A DNA stretch of 64,000 nt. It comes from Prevotella aff. ruminicola Tc2-24 (GTDB lineage: Bacteria > Bacteroidota > Bacteroidia > Bacteroidales > Bacteroidaceae). The position numbers and the translations under genes were made by a program. Shown in pieces: positions 40,844 to 50,518 of this stretch (the first letter of the stretch is position 1; every line of letters begins with the position of its first letter). The DNA is taken from NCBI RefSeq assembly GCF_900110895.1, contig NZ_FOIQ01000003.1, forward strand, positions 361,375 through 425,374, in the 5' to 3' direction. The notes below the pieces were generated by a model that searched no databases, was not told the origin of the DNA, and worked only from the letters and a program-made list of their open reading frames with translations.

Positions 40844-40878
40844 TTATGAATTATGGATTATGAATTGTGAATTATTTC
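40844..40878. repeat. heptad repeat in the gltX-pgpH divergent promoter
   Basis: Five tandem 7-bp units: TTATGAA, TTATGGA, TTATGAA, TTGTGAA, TTATTTC. They fill the space where the -33 regions of both divergent promoters should be. Confidence 0.7.
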
Positions 40879-40879
40879 T

Positions 40880-40887
40880 TATCTTTG
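40880..40887 (+). promoter_or_regulatory. -7 box of the pgpH promoter
   Basis: TATCTTTG directly after the heptad repeat, 27 nt before the pgpH start. A change in repeat number would alter its distance to upstream sequence. Confidence 0.7.
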
Positions 40888-40914
40888 CATCCATAATGCC
40901 TAAAATACAGCAAA

Positions 40915-42966
40915 ATGAGTAGCTTCAATATCAAAAACGACTTGACGTGGCACGATTTTCTTATCCGGTCAGCGCTCATTGTCGTTACGGTAGCCTTGAT
41001 CGTATGGCTGATGCCCAGAAACAGCAGCAGCAACTTCAAGATAGAGAAGGGAAAGCCCTGGGTCTATACCGACCTGAAAGCGCCATTCGACTTCCCCATC
41101 TACAAGAGCGACGAAGCAGTGAAGGCCGAGCGCGACAGTCTGATGCAGCAGTACGAGCCCTACTATTTCTTCAACAATGATATTGTAACTACACAACTAC
41201 GACAGTTTGCCAAAGATTATAACAAGGGCATTCCAGGACTGTCTGACGACTATATCAGTATCATCGCCAACCGATTGCGGAGTCTATACACACAAGGAAT
41301 CATGAGCAGTTCGGAATATGCTGCTTTGAAAAAAGACACTGCAAGAACAATTCGGGTCATCAACGGAAAGAACGCCATCAGCGTACCAATCAGTAAGGTC
41401 TATTCTGTCGTTTCGGCCTATGAGCAGATATTCCTCGACGAGACGCTTGCCACCCACCGGGAGATTCTGCAGAAATGTAATCTCAACGATTACCTCACTC
41501 CTAACCTCATCTACGACAAGGAACGGAGTGAGGCGAGTCTGAACGACCTGCAGAACAGTATCCCCTTGGCCAGCGGACTCGTACAAAGAGGACAGAAGAT
41601 CATCGACAGGGGCGACATCGTGGACACTAAGACCTACAATATCCTCATGTCGTTCAAGAAGGAAACGGAGCGAAAAGAGGAGAACAAGCCGAAGATCAGT
41701 CTGACGATTATGGGACAGATCCTATATGTCGCTATCCTGATTACATGCTTCACCGTATATCTGACGCTCTTCCGCAAGGATTATTTCGAGAAGTCACGAT
41801 CTATCACCATGCTCTACGCCTTGATCGTCTTCTTCTCCGTCCTCTGTTCACTGATGGTCGGTCACAGTATTCTGCATGTTTACTTCCTACCCTACGCCAT
41901 GGTACCCATCTTCATCCGGGTATTCATGGATTCAAGAACCGCCTTCATGGCTCATGCAACGATGGTTCTCATCTGCGCCAGCATCCTACAGTATCCTCTG
42001 GAGTTCATTACCGTAGAACTGGTTTCCGGTCTGGTGGCCATCTTCTCGCTCCGCGAGCTATCCAGTCGGTCACAGCTTTTCTGGACTGCCGTTCTTGTCA
42101 CCTTTGCTGCTACGGCCACCAACCTCTCACTCGACTGGATCCGCAACAACGACCTGACCAAGATCAGCTACAGCGAATACAACTACCTCGTCTTCAACGG
42201 TCTCCTTCTGTTCTGTTCATACCCGCTGCTCTATCTGATTGAGAAAGCATTCGGTTTTACGTCGAACATCACGCTCATCGAGCTTTCAGATATGAACAAG
42301 ACACTGCTGCGGAAAATGAGTGAGGTGGCCCCAGGCACGTTCCAGCACTCCATCCAGGTAGGCAACCTGGCAGCAGAGATAGCCAACAAGATCGGAGGAA
42401 AGAGCCAACTGGTCCGTACTGGAGCCCTCTACCATGACATCGGCAAGATTGTCAATCCGATCTACTTCACCGAGAACCAGTCGGGTGTCAACCCGCACGA
42501 GAAGATGGGAGCCATTGAGAGTGCCCAGATGATCATCAGTCATGTAACCGAAGGCATCAAGCTCGCAGAGAAATACGACTTGCCTGATATCATCAAGGCC
42601 TTTATATCCACACACCATGGACAAGGGAAGACACGTTATTTCTATGTGCAATATAAAAATGCACATCCCGACGACAAGGTGGACGATCTTCTCTTCACCT
42701 ACCCCGGTCCGAACCCGACAACCAAGGAACAGGCCATCCTGATGATGGCCGACACTGTCGAGGCCGCATCGCGCTCTCTTCCCGACTATACCGAGAAGAG
42801 CATCCGGGAGTTGGTCAACAAACTGATCGACGCACAGGTGGCAGAGGGATACTTTAAGGAATGCCCAATCACTTTCCGTGATATCGCCTATGCCAAGACT
42901 GTTCTCATCGAGAAGCTAAAAACGATTTATCACACAAGAGTTAGCTATCCCGAACTCAAGAAATAG
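40915..42966 (+). CDS. pgpH: 7TM-HD cyclic dinucleotide phosphodiesterase (PgpH family)
   Basis: 683-residue membrane protein: first helix (about 17-35), an outside 7TMR-HDED-type domain (about 40-265), seven membrane helices (about 270-460; first IMGQILYVAILITCFTVYL) and a cytosolic HD domain with FQHSIQV, LYHDIGK, NPHEKMG and STHHG metal/active-site motifs (about 480-660). Homologues hydrolyse c-di-AMP to pApA. Predicted from fold; no c-di-AMP cyclase lies in this window. Monocistronic with a downstream terminator. Confidence 0.9.
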   Translation: MSSFNIKNDLTWHDFLIRSALIVVTVALIVWLMPRNSSSNFKIEKGKPWVYTDLKAPFDFPIYKSDEAVKAERDSLMQQYEPYYFFNNDIVTTQLRQFAKDYNKGIPGLSDDYISIIANRLRSLYTQGIMSSSEYAALKKDTARTIRVINGKNAISVPISKVYSVVSAYEQIFLDETLATHREILQKCNLNDYLTPNLIYDKERSEASLNDLQNSIPLASGLVQRGQKIIDRGDIVDTKTYNILMSFKKETERKEENKPKISLTIMGQILYVAILITCFTVYLTLFRKDYFEKSRSITMLYALIVFFSVLCSLMVGHSILHVYFLPYAMVPIFIRVFMDSRTAFMAHATMVLICASILQYPLEFITVELVSGLVAIFSLRELSSRSQLFWTAVLVTFAATATNLSLDWIRNNDLTKISYSEYNYLVFNGLLLFCSYPLLYLIEKAFGFTSNITLIELSDMNKTLLRKMSEVAPGTFQHSIQVGNLAAEIANKIGGKSQLVRTGALYHDIGKIVNPIYFTENQSGVNPHEKMGAIESAQMIISHVTEGIKLAEKYDLPDIIKAFISTHHGQGKTRYFYVQYKNAHPDDKVDDLLFTYPGPNPTTKEQAILMMADTVEAASRSLPDYTEKSIRELVNKLIDAQVAEGYFKECPITFRDIAYAKTVLIEKLKTIYHTRVSYPELKK

Positions 42967-42987
42967 GCGTCTTATTGCACACTCTAT

Positions 42988-43029
42988 AGCCTATCTGTGC
43001 AAGAAATTATTGCACAAATAGGCTTTTTT
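42988..43029 (+). terminator. Terminator after pgpH
   Basis: Two-part stem: AGCCTAT with ATAGGCT and, inside, GTGCAA with TTGCAC around a 7-nt loop, then six T. Confidence 0.9.
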
Positions 43030-43106
43030 GTGCAGAAAACGCCTCGTTTATAGTTAACGGTTGTTAATACAGCACCCCTAATTGGGGAAATACAGAACAA
43101 TCTATC

Positions 43107-43114
43107 TAACTTTG
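43107..43114 (+). promoter_or_regulatory. -7 box of the OmpP1/FadL-type gene
   Basis: TAACTTTG followed by GCAGCC, 20 nt before the start codon. The -33 element is not clear. Confidence 0.6.
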
Positions 43115-43134
43115 CAGCCGATTTTAGCAAAAAG

Positions 43135-44706
43135 ATGTTTAAGGATATGAAAAAAAATCATGCTTTGCTTGTCAGCCTCATGCTGACTGTAGCAACAACC
43201 GCCACAGCAGGTGGCATCTTAACCAATACGAACCAAAGTATCGACTTCCTGAGGAATCCAGCACGTGATGCCGCCATCGGCATCGACGGTGTCTACTCGA
43301 ACCCGGCTGGTGTAGCATTCATGCCCGAAGGTTTCCATCTTGGCTTCAACTGGCAGTACGCCCACCAGACACGCACCATCGACTGTACCAACCCGGTCTT
43401 CGCGTTGGGTCGCAAGAACGGAGGACTGAGCACTAAGACATTCGAAGGTGTGGCAGATGCTCCGTTCATCCCGTCTATACAGGCTGCTTATAATAAAGGA
43501 AACTGGAGTGTACAGTTCAATTTCTCTGTTCCCGGCGGTGGTGGAAAATGTGAGTTTGCCGACGGTCTCGGTTCCTTCGAGAGCGTTGTTGGCAATATCG
43601 CCCACCAGCTCTCCGGACTCGACCAGATTGCGACCGCTCTCGGACAGCCGGCACCTGGTGTAAGCGGCTACGACATGGACGGCTACATGCAAGGACGCCA
43701 GTATTACTTCGGGTTCCAGTTTGGTACGGCCTATAAGATCAACCCCAACCTCGCCATCTACGGTGGTCTGCGCCTGCTCTACGGAACAGCCACCTACAAA
43801 GCGAAAATCAGCAACATCCAGGTAAAGACCGCTGCAGGCTACGTCGACTTCGGCAGCTTCCTTCAGTCGGCCACAGCGATGGTCGACGGTGGTATCACCT
43901 ATGTGGGTAACAGTCTGGCACAGGTCAATGCTGGCATCGCTCAGTATGAGGCAGCAGGTGCTCCGGTACCGGCTGAGCTGACCGCCACCAAGGCCAAGCT
44001 CGAAGCATCCGGCACAGCACTCCAGGGAACAAGCAACACGCTCAACTCTCTCCAGAAATACTCTGAAGGTGTCAACCTGCTCTGCAACCAGTCAAGCGTC
44101 GGTATCGCACCTATCATTGGCATCGATTATAAGTTCGGACGCTTCAACCTCGCCGCCAAGTACGAGTTCAAGACACAGATTCACATGAAGAACGAGTCGA
44201 CCGTTAACGAGGCCAGTGAGATTCCCGCAGTCAACAAGTTCCGCGATGCAGAGAAGATCGACGAGGACTCACCTGCGCAACTTGCTCTCGGCGCGATGTG
44301 GAATATCAGCGATGATGTACGCCTCAATCTCGGCTATCACCATTTCTACGATAAGAACGTCAACTGGTATAATAACACACAGGATCTGCTCGACGGTGGC
44401 ACCAACGAGTACCTCGGTGGTGTGGAGTGGGATATCACAGACAAGCTCACCGCCAGTGCTGGCCTTCAACTCACCCGCTATCAGTTGACCGACGAATATA
44501 TGAACGATATGTCGTTTGTTGTCAACAGCTATAGCTTCGGGTTCGGATTCAACTATAAAGCATCCGACAAGGTTACCTTGAAGGCTGGCTATTTCCAGAC
44601 TAACTACGAGCACTACGACCGGGTGATCTCTACAGAGCCGCTGGTCAGCGACTCCTTCACCCGTACCAACCGTGTTCTCGGCATCGGCTGTGAGCTGAGC
44701 CTGTAA
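43135..44706 (+). CDS. OmpP1/FadL-type outer membrane transport protein
   Basis: 523-residue outer membrane protein of the FadL family, which moves hydrophobic compounds across the outer membrane. Signal peptide after MKKNHALLVSLMLTVATTA (an ATG four codons upstream, MFKD, is also possible), cleavage near ATA-GG. N-terminal plug-like NPAGVAFMPEGFHLGF is the family's mark; the rest is beta-strand rich and ends in SLxx-type aromatic-poor GIGCELSL. An Ala/Thr/Lys-rich helical insert lies at about 265-310. Cargo unknown. Confidence 0.87.
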   Translation: MFKDMKKNHALLVSLMLTVATTATAGGILTNTNQSIDFLRNPARDAAIGIDGVYSNPAGVAFMPEGFHLGFNWQYAHQTRTIDCTNPVFALGRKNGGLSTKTFEGVADAPFIPSIQAAYNKGNWSVQFNFSVPGGGGKCEFADGLGSFESVVGNIAHQLSGLDQIATALGQPAPGVSGYDMDGYMQGRQYYFGFQFGTAYKINPNLAIYGGLRLLYGTATYKAKISNIQVKTAAGYVDFGSFLQSATAMVDGGITYVGNSLAQVNAGIAQYEAAGAPVPAELTATKAKLEASGTALQGTSNTLNSLQKYSEGVNLLCNQSSVGIAPIIGIDYKFGRFNLAAKYEFKTQIHMKNESTVNEASEIPAVNKFRDAEKIDEDSPAQLALGAMWNISDDVRLNLGYHHFYDKNVNWYNNTQDLLDGGTNEYLGGVEWDITDKLTASAGLQLTRYQLTDEYMNDMSFVVNSYSFGFGFNYKASDKVTLKAGYFQTNYEHYDRVISTEPLVSDSFTRTNRVLGIGCELSL

Positions 44707-44730
44707 GGAAACAAGGACACCATAGACAAT

Positions 44731-44766
44731 ACAAGAGCCTCCACAGAAATCTGCGGAGGCTCTTGT
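44731..44766. terminator. Hairpin between convergent porin and priA genes
   Basis: Perfect 12-bp stem (44731-44742 with 44755-44766) with a 12-nt loop midway between two convergent stop codons. No long T run on either side, so termination strength is uncertain. Confidence 0.65.
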
Positions 44767-44805
44767 ATTATCACGTATATTCGATATCGCCCATACGCTT
44801 CTTCT

Positions 44806-47076
44806 TTATAATGGATCGACATCGTAATAGATCTGGAGGGAGGCATAGCGCTTGTCCTGAAGCATCTGCTGTTGGGCGAGTGTCAGGTACTTACGCACAT
44901 CGGCCATGTTCAAGCCGAGCTCAAGCTTGAGCACAAGCTTACGGATGGAGAGCGACTTCACCTTCGCCACGGAGGGCTTATCAGGACCGAGGACACGACT
45001 GCCGAACCACTGGCGCAGACGACTGCCCAGTTCGATGCCTGCCGTCTCGACGAGACTGTCGGAGCGATGCTTCAGATAGACATCCACCAGTCGGTAATAG
45101 GGCGGATAATGAAACTGTCGGCGCTCGGTAACCAGTGAACGGTAGAAGGCCGAATAGTCGTTGTGCACAACCTGCTGGATGACGGGAAGGTCGGGACTCT
45201 TGGTCTGGAGGATCACAAGTCCGCGCTTGCCCTTACGACCGGCACGGCCACTGACCTGTGCCATCATCATGAAAGCATGCTCATAGGCGCGGAAGTCGGG
45301 ATAGTTAAGCATCGTGTCGGCATTAAGGATACCCACCACGCTGACCTTGTCGAAGTCTAGTCCCTTCGAGATCATCTGTGTACCAATAAGCAGATTGGTG
45401 CGTCCGGCAGAAAAGTCACTGATAATCCGTTCATAGGCATGACGACTGCGGGTCGTATCAAGATCCATACGGGCAATATGGGCCTCCGGGAAGATGTCAC
45501 GTACCACATCCTCAATCTTTTCCGTACCGTAACCACGTGTCTGTAGCTGCGGACAACCACAATTCGGGCATTCCGTCGGCACCTGATAGGTATAGCCACA
45601 GTAATGACAAGTCAACTGGTTCATATTCCTGTGCAACGTCAATGAGACATCACAATGCTGGCAATGAGGGACCCATCCGCATTGCTTGCATTCTATCATC
45701 GGGGCATAGCCACGACGGTTCTGAAAGAGGATTGCCTGTTCTCCGCGCTCCAGCGCCTCACGAACCCTCGCCAACAGTACGGGAGAGAAAGGGCCGTTCA
45801 TCATCTTACGATGCTGCAGATCCTTGATATCTACAATCTGGATCTCGGGCATCTCGATGCCCTTATAACGCTGGGACAATTCCACAAGACCATATTTCCC
45901 GGTCTTGGCATTGTGGTAGGTCTCCATCGACGGGGTTGCAGTACCGAGCAGGGTCTTTGCTCCAAACATCTGAGCAAGGATGATAGCGGCAGAACGGGCA
46001 TGATAACGTGGCATGGGATCCTGCTGCTTATAACTGGTCTCATGCTCTTCGTCGACGATCACGAGGCCGAGGTTCTGGAAAGGTAGAAGGACGGCACTAC
46101 GGGCACCAAGGATCACATCATAGGGGTTCTGGGAGAGTTGTTTCTGCCAGATCTCCACCCGTTCCGCATCAGAATACTTGGAGTGATAGATACCCAATCG
46201 ATTACCAAACACATGTTGCAATCGCTGCATGATCTGTACCGTCAATGCTATCTCCGGAAGCAGGTAGAGCACCTGCTGATGCCGTTCAAGAGCCTGACGG
46301 ATCAGATGTATATATATCTCGGTCTTTCCACTGGAGGTCACTCCATGGAGCAACGTAACGCTCTTCTTCAGAAAAGAGAACTGTATCTGATTAAATGCCT
46401 CCAGTTGCGGTGCATTGAGTGGTTTGACATTCTCAAGATGAGGTTCTCCACCATGATTCAGGCGCCCCACCTCACGCTCATAGGTCTCCAGAAGGCCACG
46501 CTTCACCAAGGCATTCAGCGTCTGGAGCGTTGCATGACTGGCATTCATCAGTTCGTCACGTGTAATCTCGACAACAGACTCCCGACATTCGGAGCCCTCC
46601 AACGTGTCCCAGTGAGAAAGGGCGAGATAGTCGACAAAGGCAGCCAACTGGCGGTCGGCTCGATGAAGCATATTAAGTGCCGTATGGAGTGCGTTCTCAT
46701 TCCGGAACTGTGGAGTCAGGCCGATATACAATTCCGTCTTCGGCTTGTAACCGTCTTCGGCCTTCAGTCCTGATGGCAAGGCCGCCTTATAGACCTCACC
46801 AATAGGAGACATGTAATAGTCGGCGATCCATCTCCATAGTCTCAGTTGACTGTCGAGCAACACAGGAGAACCATCAAGCACCTGAAGGATTTCCTTGGTC
46901 TGATATCCTTCAGGTGCCCGCTGATGTGTTTCAGAGATAATACCGACGTAGGTCTTGTTTCGTCCTAGCGGGACTAACACACGCACACCTCGCCGTACCT
47001 GTCCCTCCAACGGCTGTGGAACGGAATAGGTAAACACGCCGTCAAGCGGCAAGGGCAGGATAACGTCGGCGAACAA
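44806..47076 (-). CDS. priA: Primosomal helicase PriA
   Basis: PriA restarts stalled replication forks. The conserved protein begins at FADVILPLPLDGVFTYSVP; a TTG at 47076 supplies a start (756 residues) 7 nt past the stop of the upstream gene, whereas the next ATG (47175) would overlap it by 92 nt with unconserved residues. Walker A GVTSSGKTEIY, DEEH box, and the zinc-binding Cys set (CKQCGWVPHCQHC, CHYCGYTYQVPTECPNCG) are present. C-terminal domain ends QIYYDVDPL. Confidence 0.93.
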   Translation of the reverse strand: MFADVILPLPLDGVFTYSVPQPLEGQVRRGVRVLVPLGRNKTYVGIISETHQRAPEGYQTKEILQVLDGSPVLLDSQLRLWRWIADYYMSPIGEVYKAALPSGLKAEDGYKPKTELYIGLTPQFRNENALHTALNMLHRADRQLAAFVDYLALSHWDTLEGSECRESVVEITRDELMNASHATLQTLNALVKRGLLETYEREVGRLNHGGEPHLENVKPLNAPQLEAFNQIQFSFLKKSVTLLHGVTSSGKTEIYIHLIRQALERHQQVLYLLPEIALTVQIMQRLQHVFGNRLGIYHSKYSDAERVEIWQKQLSQNPYDVILGARSAVLLPFQNLGLVIVDEEHETSYKQQDPMPRYHARSAAIILAQMFGAKTLLGTATPSMETYHNAKTGKYGLVELSQRYKGIEMPEIQIVDIKDLQHRKMMNGPFSPVLLARVREALERGEQAILFQNRRGYAPMIECKQCGWVPHCQHCDVSLTLHRNMNQLTCHYCGYTYQVPTECPNCGCPQLQTRGYGTEKIEDVVRDIFPEAHIARMDLDTTRSRHAYERIISDFSAGRTNLLIGTQMISKGLDFDKVSVVGILNADTMLNYPDFRAYEHAFMMMAQVSGRAGRKGKRGLVILQTKSPDLPVIQQVVHNDYSAFYRSLVTERRQFHYPPYYRLVDVYLKHRSDSLVETAGIELGSRLRQWFGSRVLGPDKPSVAKVKSLSIRKLVLKLELGLNMADVRKYLTLAQQQMLQDKRYASLQIYYDVDPL

Positions 47077-47083
47077 TGTCTGT

Positions 47084-47695
47084 CTAGAAGAAATAAGCAG
47101 CGGAGATCTGCCATGATTTCGGCTTGGCGTCGTCGGTCTTGATGGTTGAGTCGATTGCATCACTGAATGTTGCATCAGCCGTCGACCCCATGGCGATGTT
47201 ATAACAGAACCCTATCTCCAGATGCTTCGACAGATAGACACCAGCTCCAAGGTTCACACTGAAACTCGACTTTTTCAACTGGAAGGTGTTACGACGACTC
47301 GCGCGATCAGTCCACTCGAACTCATCGTCACCCACATTGAATCCAAACTGAGGACCAGCGGCAAGGTAAATACCGGCCTGACTACCAAGCCCAAGCTTCC
47401 AACGAAGATTCAGAGGAATGAGAATATTCTTCTGGGTAATGGTCTCATCATTCACCTCTGATTTCTTCTGATCATAGAAAGCAGAGATATCGACACCCAG
47501 TCCACTGACAGGAAGCGACACCTGAGCCGTCGGACCGAAGAACCAGCCGGTCTTATTGGATGTGTCAAACACGCTCTTATTGAACCTCATCTCTGTCACA
47601 TCAAGGCCACCTTTGAAACCAAACTTCAAACCCTGTGCCTGCACTGCCGTCATGGCGGCCGAAAGCAGAACCGATAAAATAAGAATTCTCTTCAT
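47084..47695 (-). CDS. Small outer-membrane beta-barrel protein (OMP_b-brl family)
   Basis: 203-residue protein with a signal peptide (MKRILILSVLLSAAMTAVQA) and an eight-stranded barrel of the porin-like family common in Bacteroidetes (FGFKGGLDVTEMRF, FFGPTAQVSLPVSGLGVDIS, GIYLAAGPQFGFNV, and the ending WQISAAYFF with C-terminal Phe). Function unknown. Has its own promoter; the gap to porN is 117 nt. Confidence 0.85.
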   Translation of the reverse strand: MKRILILSVLLSAAMTAVQAQGLKFGFKGGLDVTEMRFNKSVFDTSNKTGWFFGPTAQVSLPVSGLGVDISAFYDQKKSEVNDETITQKNILIPLNLRWKLGLGSQAGIYLAAGPQFGFNVGDDEFEWTDRASRRNTFQLKKSSFSVNLGAGVYLSKHLEIGFCYNIAMGSTADATFSDAIDSTIKTDDAKPKSWQISAAYFF

Positions 47696-47756
47696 AATTG
47701 AATACTGTTAAAGTTTCTCTTTACCAAGACGACAGTTATTTCGTCATCTTTGATGG

Positions 47757-47787
47757 CAAAGATACGAATTAATGTCCGATTACCAAA
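47757..47787 (-). promoter_or_regulatory. Promoter of the beta-barrel gene
   Basis: TATCTTTG (47757-47764) with TTTG (47784-47787) 19 nt upstream on the minus strand, about 60 nt before the start codon. It separates this gene from porN. Confidence 0.75.
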
Positions 47788-47811
47788 GTTCTTCAACCGT
47801 ATTTAACACAT

Positions 47812-48909
47812 TTAATGTCTTTGCCTACGAACGGTAACACGGGCGGAACCACTGTCGCTAGCACGTTTTGAGGCCGAAGACTTTGTCTTTTTCACCTGCG
47901 TACGACGAGGTGAGGTGGTCTTCGTTTTCACAGCTTTATCAGTCTTCACACTGAGGGCTGCCACACTGTCAAGCGAGTCTTTCTTCTCCTGACTGCCAAA
48001 GATGGTCTGATGGAACGCCGCCAACTCTGCCTCGATGCGTTTCTGTTCTGCCGTCATCTTATCCATGTCACCGCCACAGAGCTGCAAGAGTGTCTTTCCC
48101 TGTGCGTTGTTTGTCTTATAGATCTTACCACGGTACATGTTCAGCGTAAAGTAGTCGTCCATAGAAACCATAGCGGCGTTATTTAGACTGCTCGCCATCA
48201 CGTTCTGTCGGTTCAGGAAAGGCTCCAGATCACTATACTTCACCCAGAAAAGCGGATATGGCGTTGCATTCGTATCATCGCCAAGACTGAAGTCATCCTC
48301 CCGCATCATCACCGGACAGAGAGCCAGTACCTTGACATGAAGTGACGAATTTGCCTGATCATAATAGGCACTCTCCTTCAGATAGAACTTCTTGACCTCT
48401 GCAGAGGGGATGTCGCTGTTATCGACCTTTAGCTTTCCATCCTGTTCCTCATAGAAGATATGATAATTGTCGAGCACGGTCTTCATACTAACCCTTGCCT
48501 CATCGGAGAAGTTATCGCTGCCATCTGTCGGATACTCATAGATAGGAATATAACCGTTCTGGGCCAACTTAAAGATATAAGTAAACAGGTTTACCTGACG
48601 ACCCTGCGGCTCTACTGGATAATAGAGACCGGTATTGGCATCCTGCGTCAGGTCTATCTCTCGGTAGATATCACGACGCCAGACCACCTCTTCCGGCATC
48701 TCCAAGGCTGTCGGGAACGAGATCTGTGCACGCATGGACATGGCCTGAGACGGACTCTTCTGACGGTCTGTCTGTTGTCCCTGACGCTGCTTAGGTTGCG
48801 CCGAACAAGTTGACAACTGAACATTGAAGACTGAGAACTGCAGGCAAGCAACCACGATTATCAGTCTCAGCACTATATTCCCTTTTGTATTCATTATCGT
48901 CTGTTTCAT
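47812..48909 (-). CDS. porN: Type IX secretion protein PorN/GldN
   Basis: 365-residue periplasmic ring component of the type IX secretion/gliding machine; with PorK it forms the ring under the outer membrane. Signal region includes VLRLIIVVACLQFSVFNVQL with cleavage near CSAQ. Core segments: VVWRRDIYREIDLTQDANTG, PYPLFWVKYSDLEPFLNRQ and MYRGKIYK are typical GldN. The C-terminal 60 residues are Lys/Ser/Thr/Arg-rich and likely disordered. Part of the signal-peptide code (48810-48844) is a 7-bp repeat. Last gene of porPKLMN. Confidence 0.95.
   Translation of the reverse strand: MKQTIMNTKGNIVLRLIIVVACLQFSVFNVQLSTCSAQPKQRQGQQTDRQKSPSQAMSMRAQISFPTALEMPEEVVWRRDIYREIDLTQDANTGLYYPVEPQGRQVNLFTYIFKLAQNGYIPIYEYPTDGSDNFSDEARVSMKTVLDNYHIFYEEQDGKLKVDNSDIPSAEVKKFYLKESAYYDQANSSLHVKVLALCPVMMREDDFSLGDDTNATPYPLFWVKYSDLEPFLNRQNVMASSLNNAAMVSMDDYFTLNMYRGKIYKTNNAQGKTLLQLCGGDMDKMTAEQKRIEAELAAFHQTIFGSQEKKDSLDSVAALSVKTDKAVKTKTTSPRRTQVKKTKSSASKRASDSGSARVTVRRQRH
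48810..48844. repeat. heptad repeat inside the porN signal-peptide code
   Basis: On the plus strand: TTGACAA, CTGAACA, TTGAAGA, CTGAGAA, CTGCAGG. A change of unit number here would shift the porN frame unless three units changed together. Confidence 0.6.
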
Positions 48910-48949
48910 ATGTTATACCATTTTCAACCATTCAATCCTCGGTGTGCAA

Positions 48950-50515
48950 TCACTTCACAATCACCTCCATCGGATTCTGTAGTGTTCTCGTCAGACCGTC
49001 GGGACCCACCACCGTCACACGAGAGACATAGAAGCGACGGTTTCGAGACAGTTTTCGGAACGTATCTTTCTGTCGGGCGGAGAACGAGGCACCATCAGAT
49101 ACCATCGGCACTGCATTACCCATATTGTCGAAGAACACCGTCTCAAAGCTCTGTACGCGGAAGGCGATGTCAAGTATCCCATCATCGATAGCCGCCCCGA
49201 TGGCATCGGCAGCCACCAACTGCCCCTTTGGCAGAGCACCACCTTTATAACGGGCAGGATTACCATGCTCGTCTCGCATAGTGATATACGGGGTTGGATC
49301 AGGCAACTTACGCACTCGGAAGGAGAACTGTCCCATCTGCTGGGGTCGTCCGGTATTGGTAGAGAAAACCGTAAAGGTCACATTCTGTCCCACCTTCGAC
49401 GGGCGGGCGATATATCGCCCCGGTCCTACCGGCTGTAGCGTTCCGCCCGTCATGGATGCCTGTACTTTGCTCAACGGCACACCTGGAACACTGATACTGA
49501 TGGGGTTATTATATCCAGCATAGAGAACATTCATCAGATCTGCCGATACTGTTGCACTCGGATCAACCACCGTATATTTCTGCGAGAAATCACGACGGAT
49601 ACGGTCGCCATTGCCGTTCACAGTCTCCATATAACCTGCTAGCGTAAAATCGCCTGTACGATTGCATGTGGTCTCATAGAGCCCGTCGTGAAGATTCACC
49701 TTCTGATTACCTATATAAATGTCCGGTGTCTGTGTCGTATCCACTGCTGCCATCACAATGCGCGCCGAGAAACGGTCACCTCTCACGATTGTCTGGGAAC
49801 TTGGAATGACAAACGCATCAAGCAGGTTCACGCGGATATCCTTCACATCAATATTTGACACTAACGTATGCAGCACTTCGCCCTCGGCATAGCGTACGTC
49901 ACTCTGCAACTTAGAAAGCAACGTAACAGCTGCGGCGGCTGGCATCGACTCGAACATATACTCCTGCCAGTTTTTGCCCATTGTGACAGCGTCCTTTGGG
50001 ATTTCCGTCGTTAAGTTACTGGCAATAATCTGCTTCTGTCGCTCATCAGTCACCATCATCAGCATCCGCTGTCGGAACGAATTGATGGCCCGGAACAACT
50101 CTCCGCCCCTACCGCTGCCTGGAGCTAACATCACCTGACTGGCAGCCTCGAGGTCTTCCTTGTTCTTGATACGACGGACATCTCCGTTACGACCATCGGC
50201 CTCCTTGACAATAGCCATCTTCAAGTCTGCGGCAAGGTTAAAGAGCGAGTCGCTCATCTGTCTGACCTGCTGTGCCTTATCATACCACATGCCCACCTTT
50301 TGAGGATTCGACTTCATCTGGGCCTCAAATGTCTCATAGATAGTCTGATTCTCCTTAGAGGAATTACTGGTCGTACGGTTCAGACTATCCTCTACAATAG
50401 AGAAACCATTGAGCACCTCGCTGGACACGTTGAGTGCCAACAGCGCCATCAGAACGACATACATCAGATTGATCATCTTCTGACGGGGGGATACGGGTCG
50501 TTTCTTGATTGCCAT
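48950..50515 (-). CDS. porM: Type IX secretion motor protein PorM/GldM
   Basis: 521-residue inner-membrane/periplasmic shaft of the type IX motor. A single N-terminal membrane helix (MYVVLMALLALNVSSEVLNG, about residues 18-37) is followed by a long periplasmic part: helical domain (about 50-215) and beta-domains (about 220-515) with GDRFSARIVMAAVDTTQTPD, ISVPGVPLSKVQASM and a C-terminal immunoglobulin-like end (LTRTLQNPMEVIVK). PorM turns with PorL using proton flow and carries energy to the PorK/N ring. Three nt separate it from porL. Confidence 0.96.
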   Translation of the reverse strand: MAIKKRPVSPRQKMINLMYVVLMALLALNVSSEVLNGFSIVEDSLNRTTSNSSKENQTIYETFEAQMKSNPQKVGMWYDKAQQVRQMSDSLFNLAADLKMAIVKEADGRNGDVRRIKNKEDLEAASQVMLAPGSGRGGELFRAINSFRQRMLMMVTDERQKQIIASNLTTEIPKDAVTMGKNWQEYMFESMPAAAAVTLLSKLQSDVRYAEGEVLHTLVSNIDVKDIRVNLLDAFVIPSSQTIVRGDRFSARIVMAAVDTTQTPDIYIGNQKVNLHDGLYETTCNRTGDFTLAGYMETVNGNGDRIRRDFSQKYTVVDPSATVSADLMNVLYAGYNNPISISVPGVPLSKVQASMTGGTLQPVGPGRYIARPSKVGQNVTFTVFSTNTGRPQQMGQFSFRVRKLPDPTPYITMRDEHGNPARYKGGALPKGQLVAADAIGAAIDDGILDIAFRVQSFETVFFDNMGNAVPMVSDGASFSARQKDTFRKLSRNRRFYVSRVTVVGPDGLTRTLQNPMEVIVK

Positions 50516-50518
50516 GTG

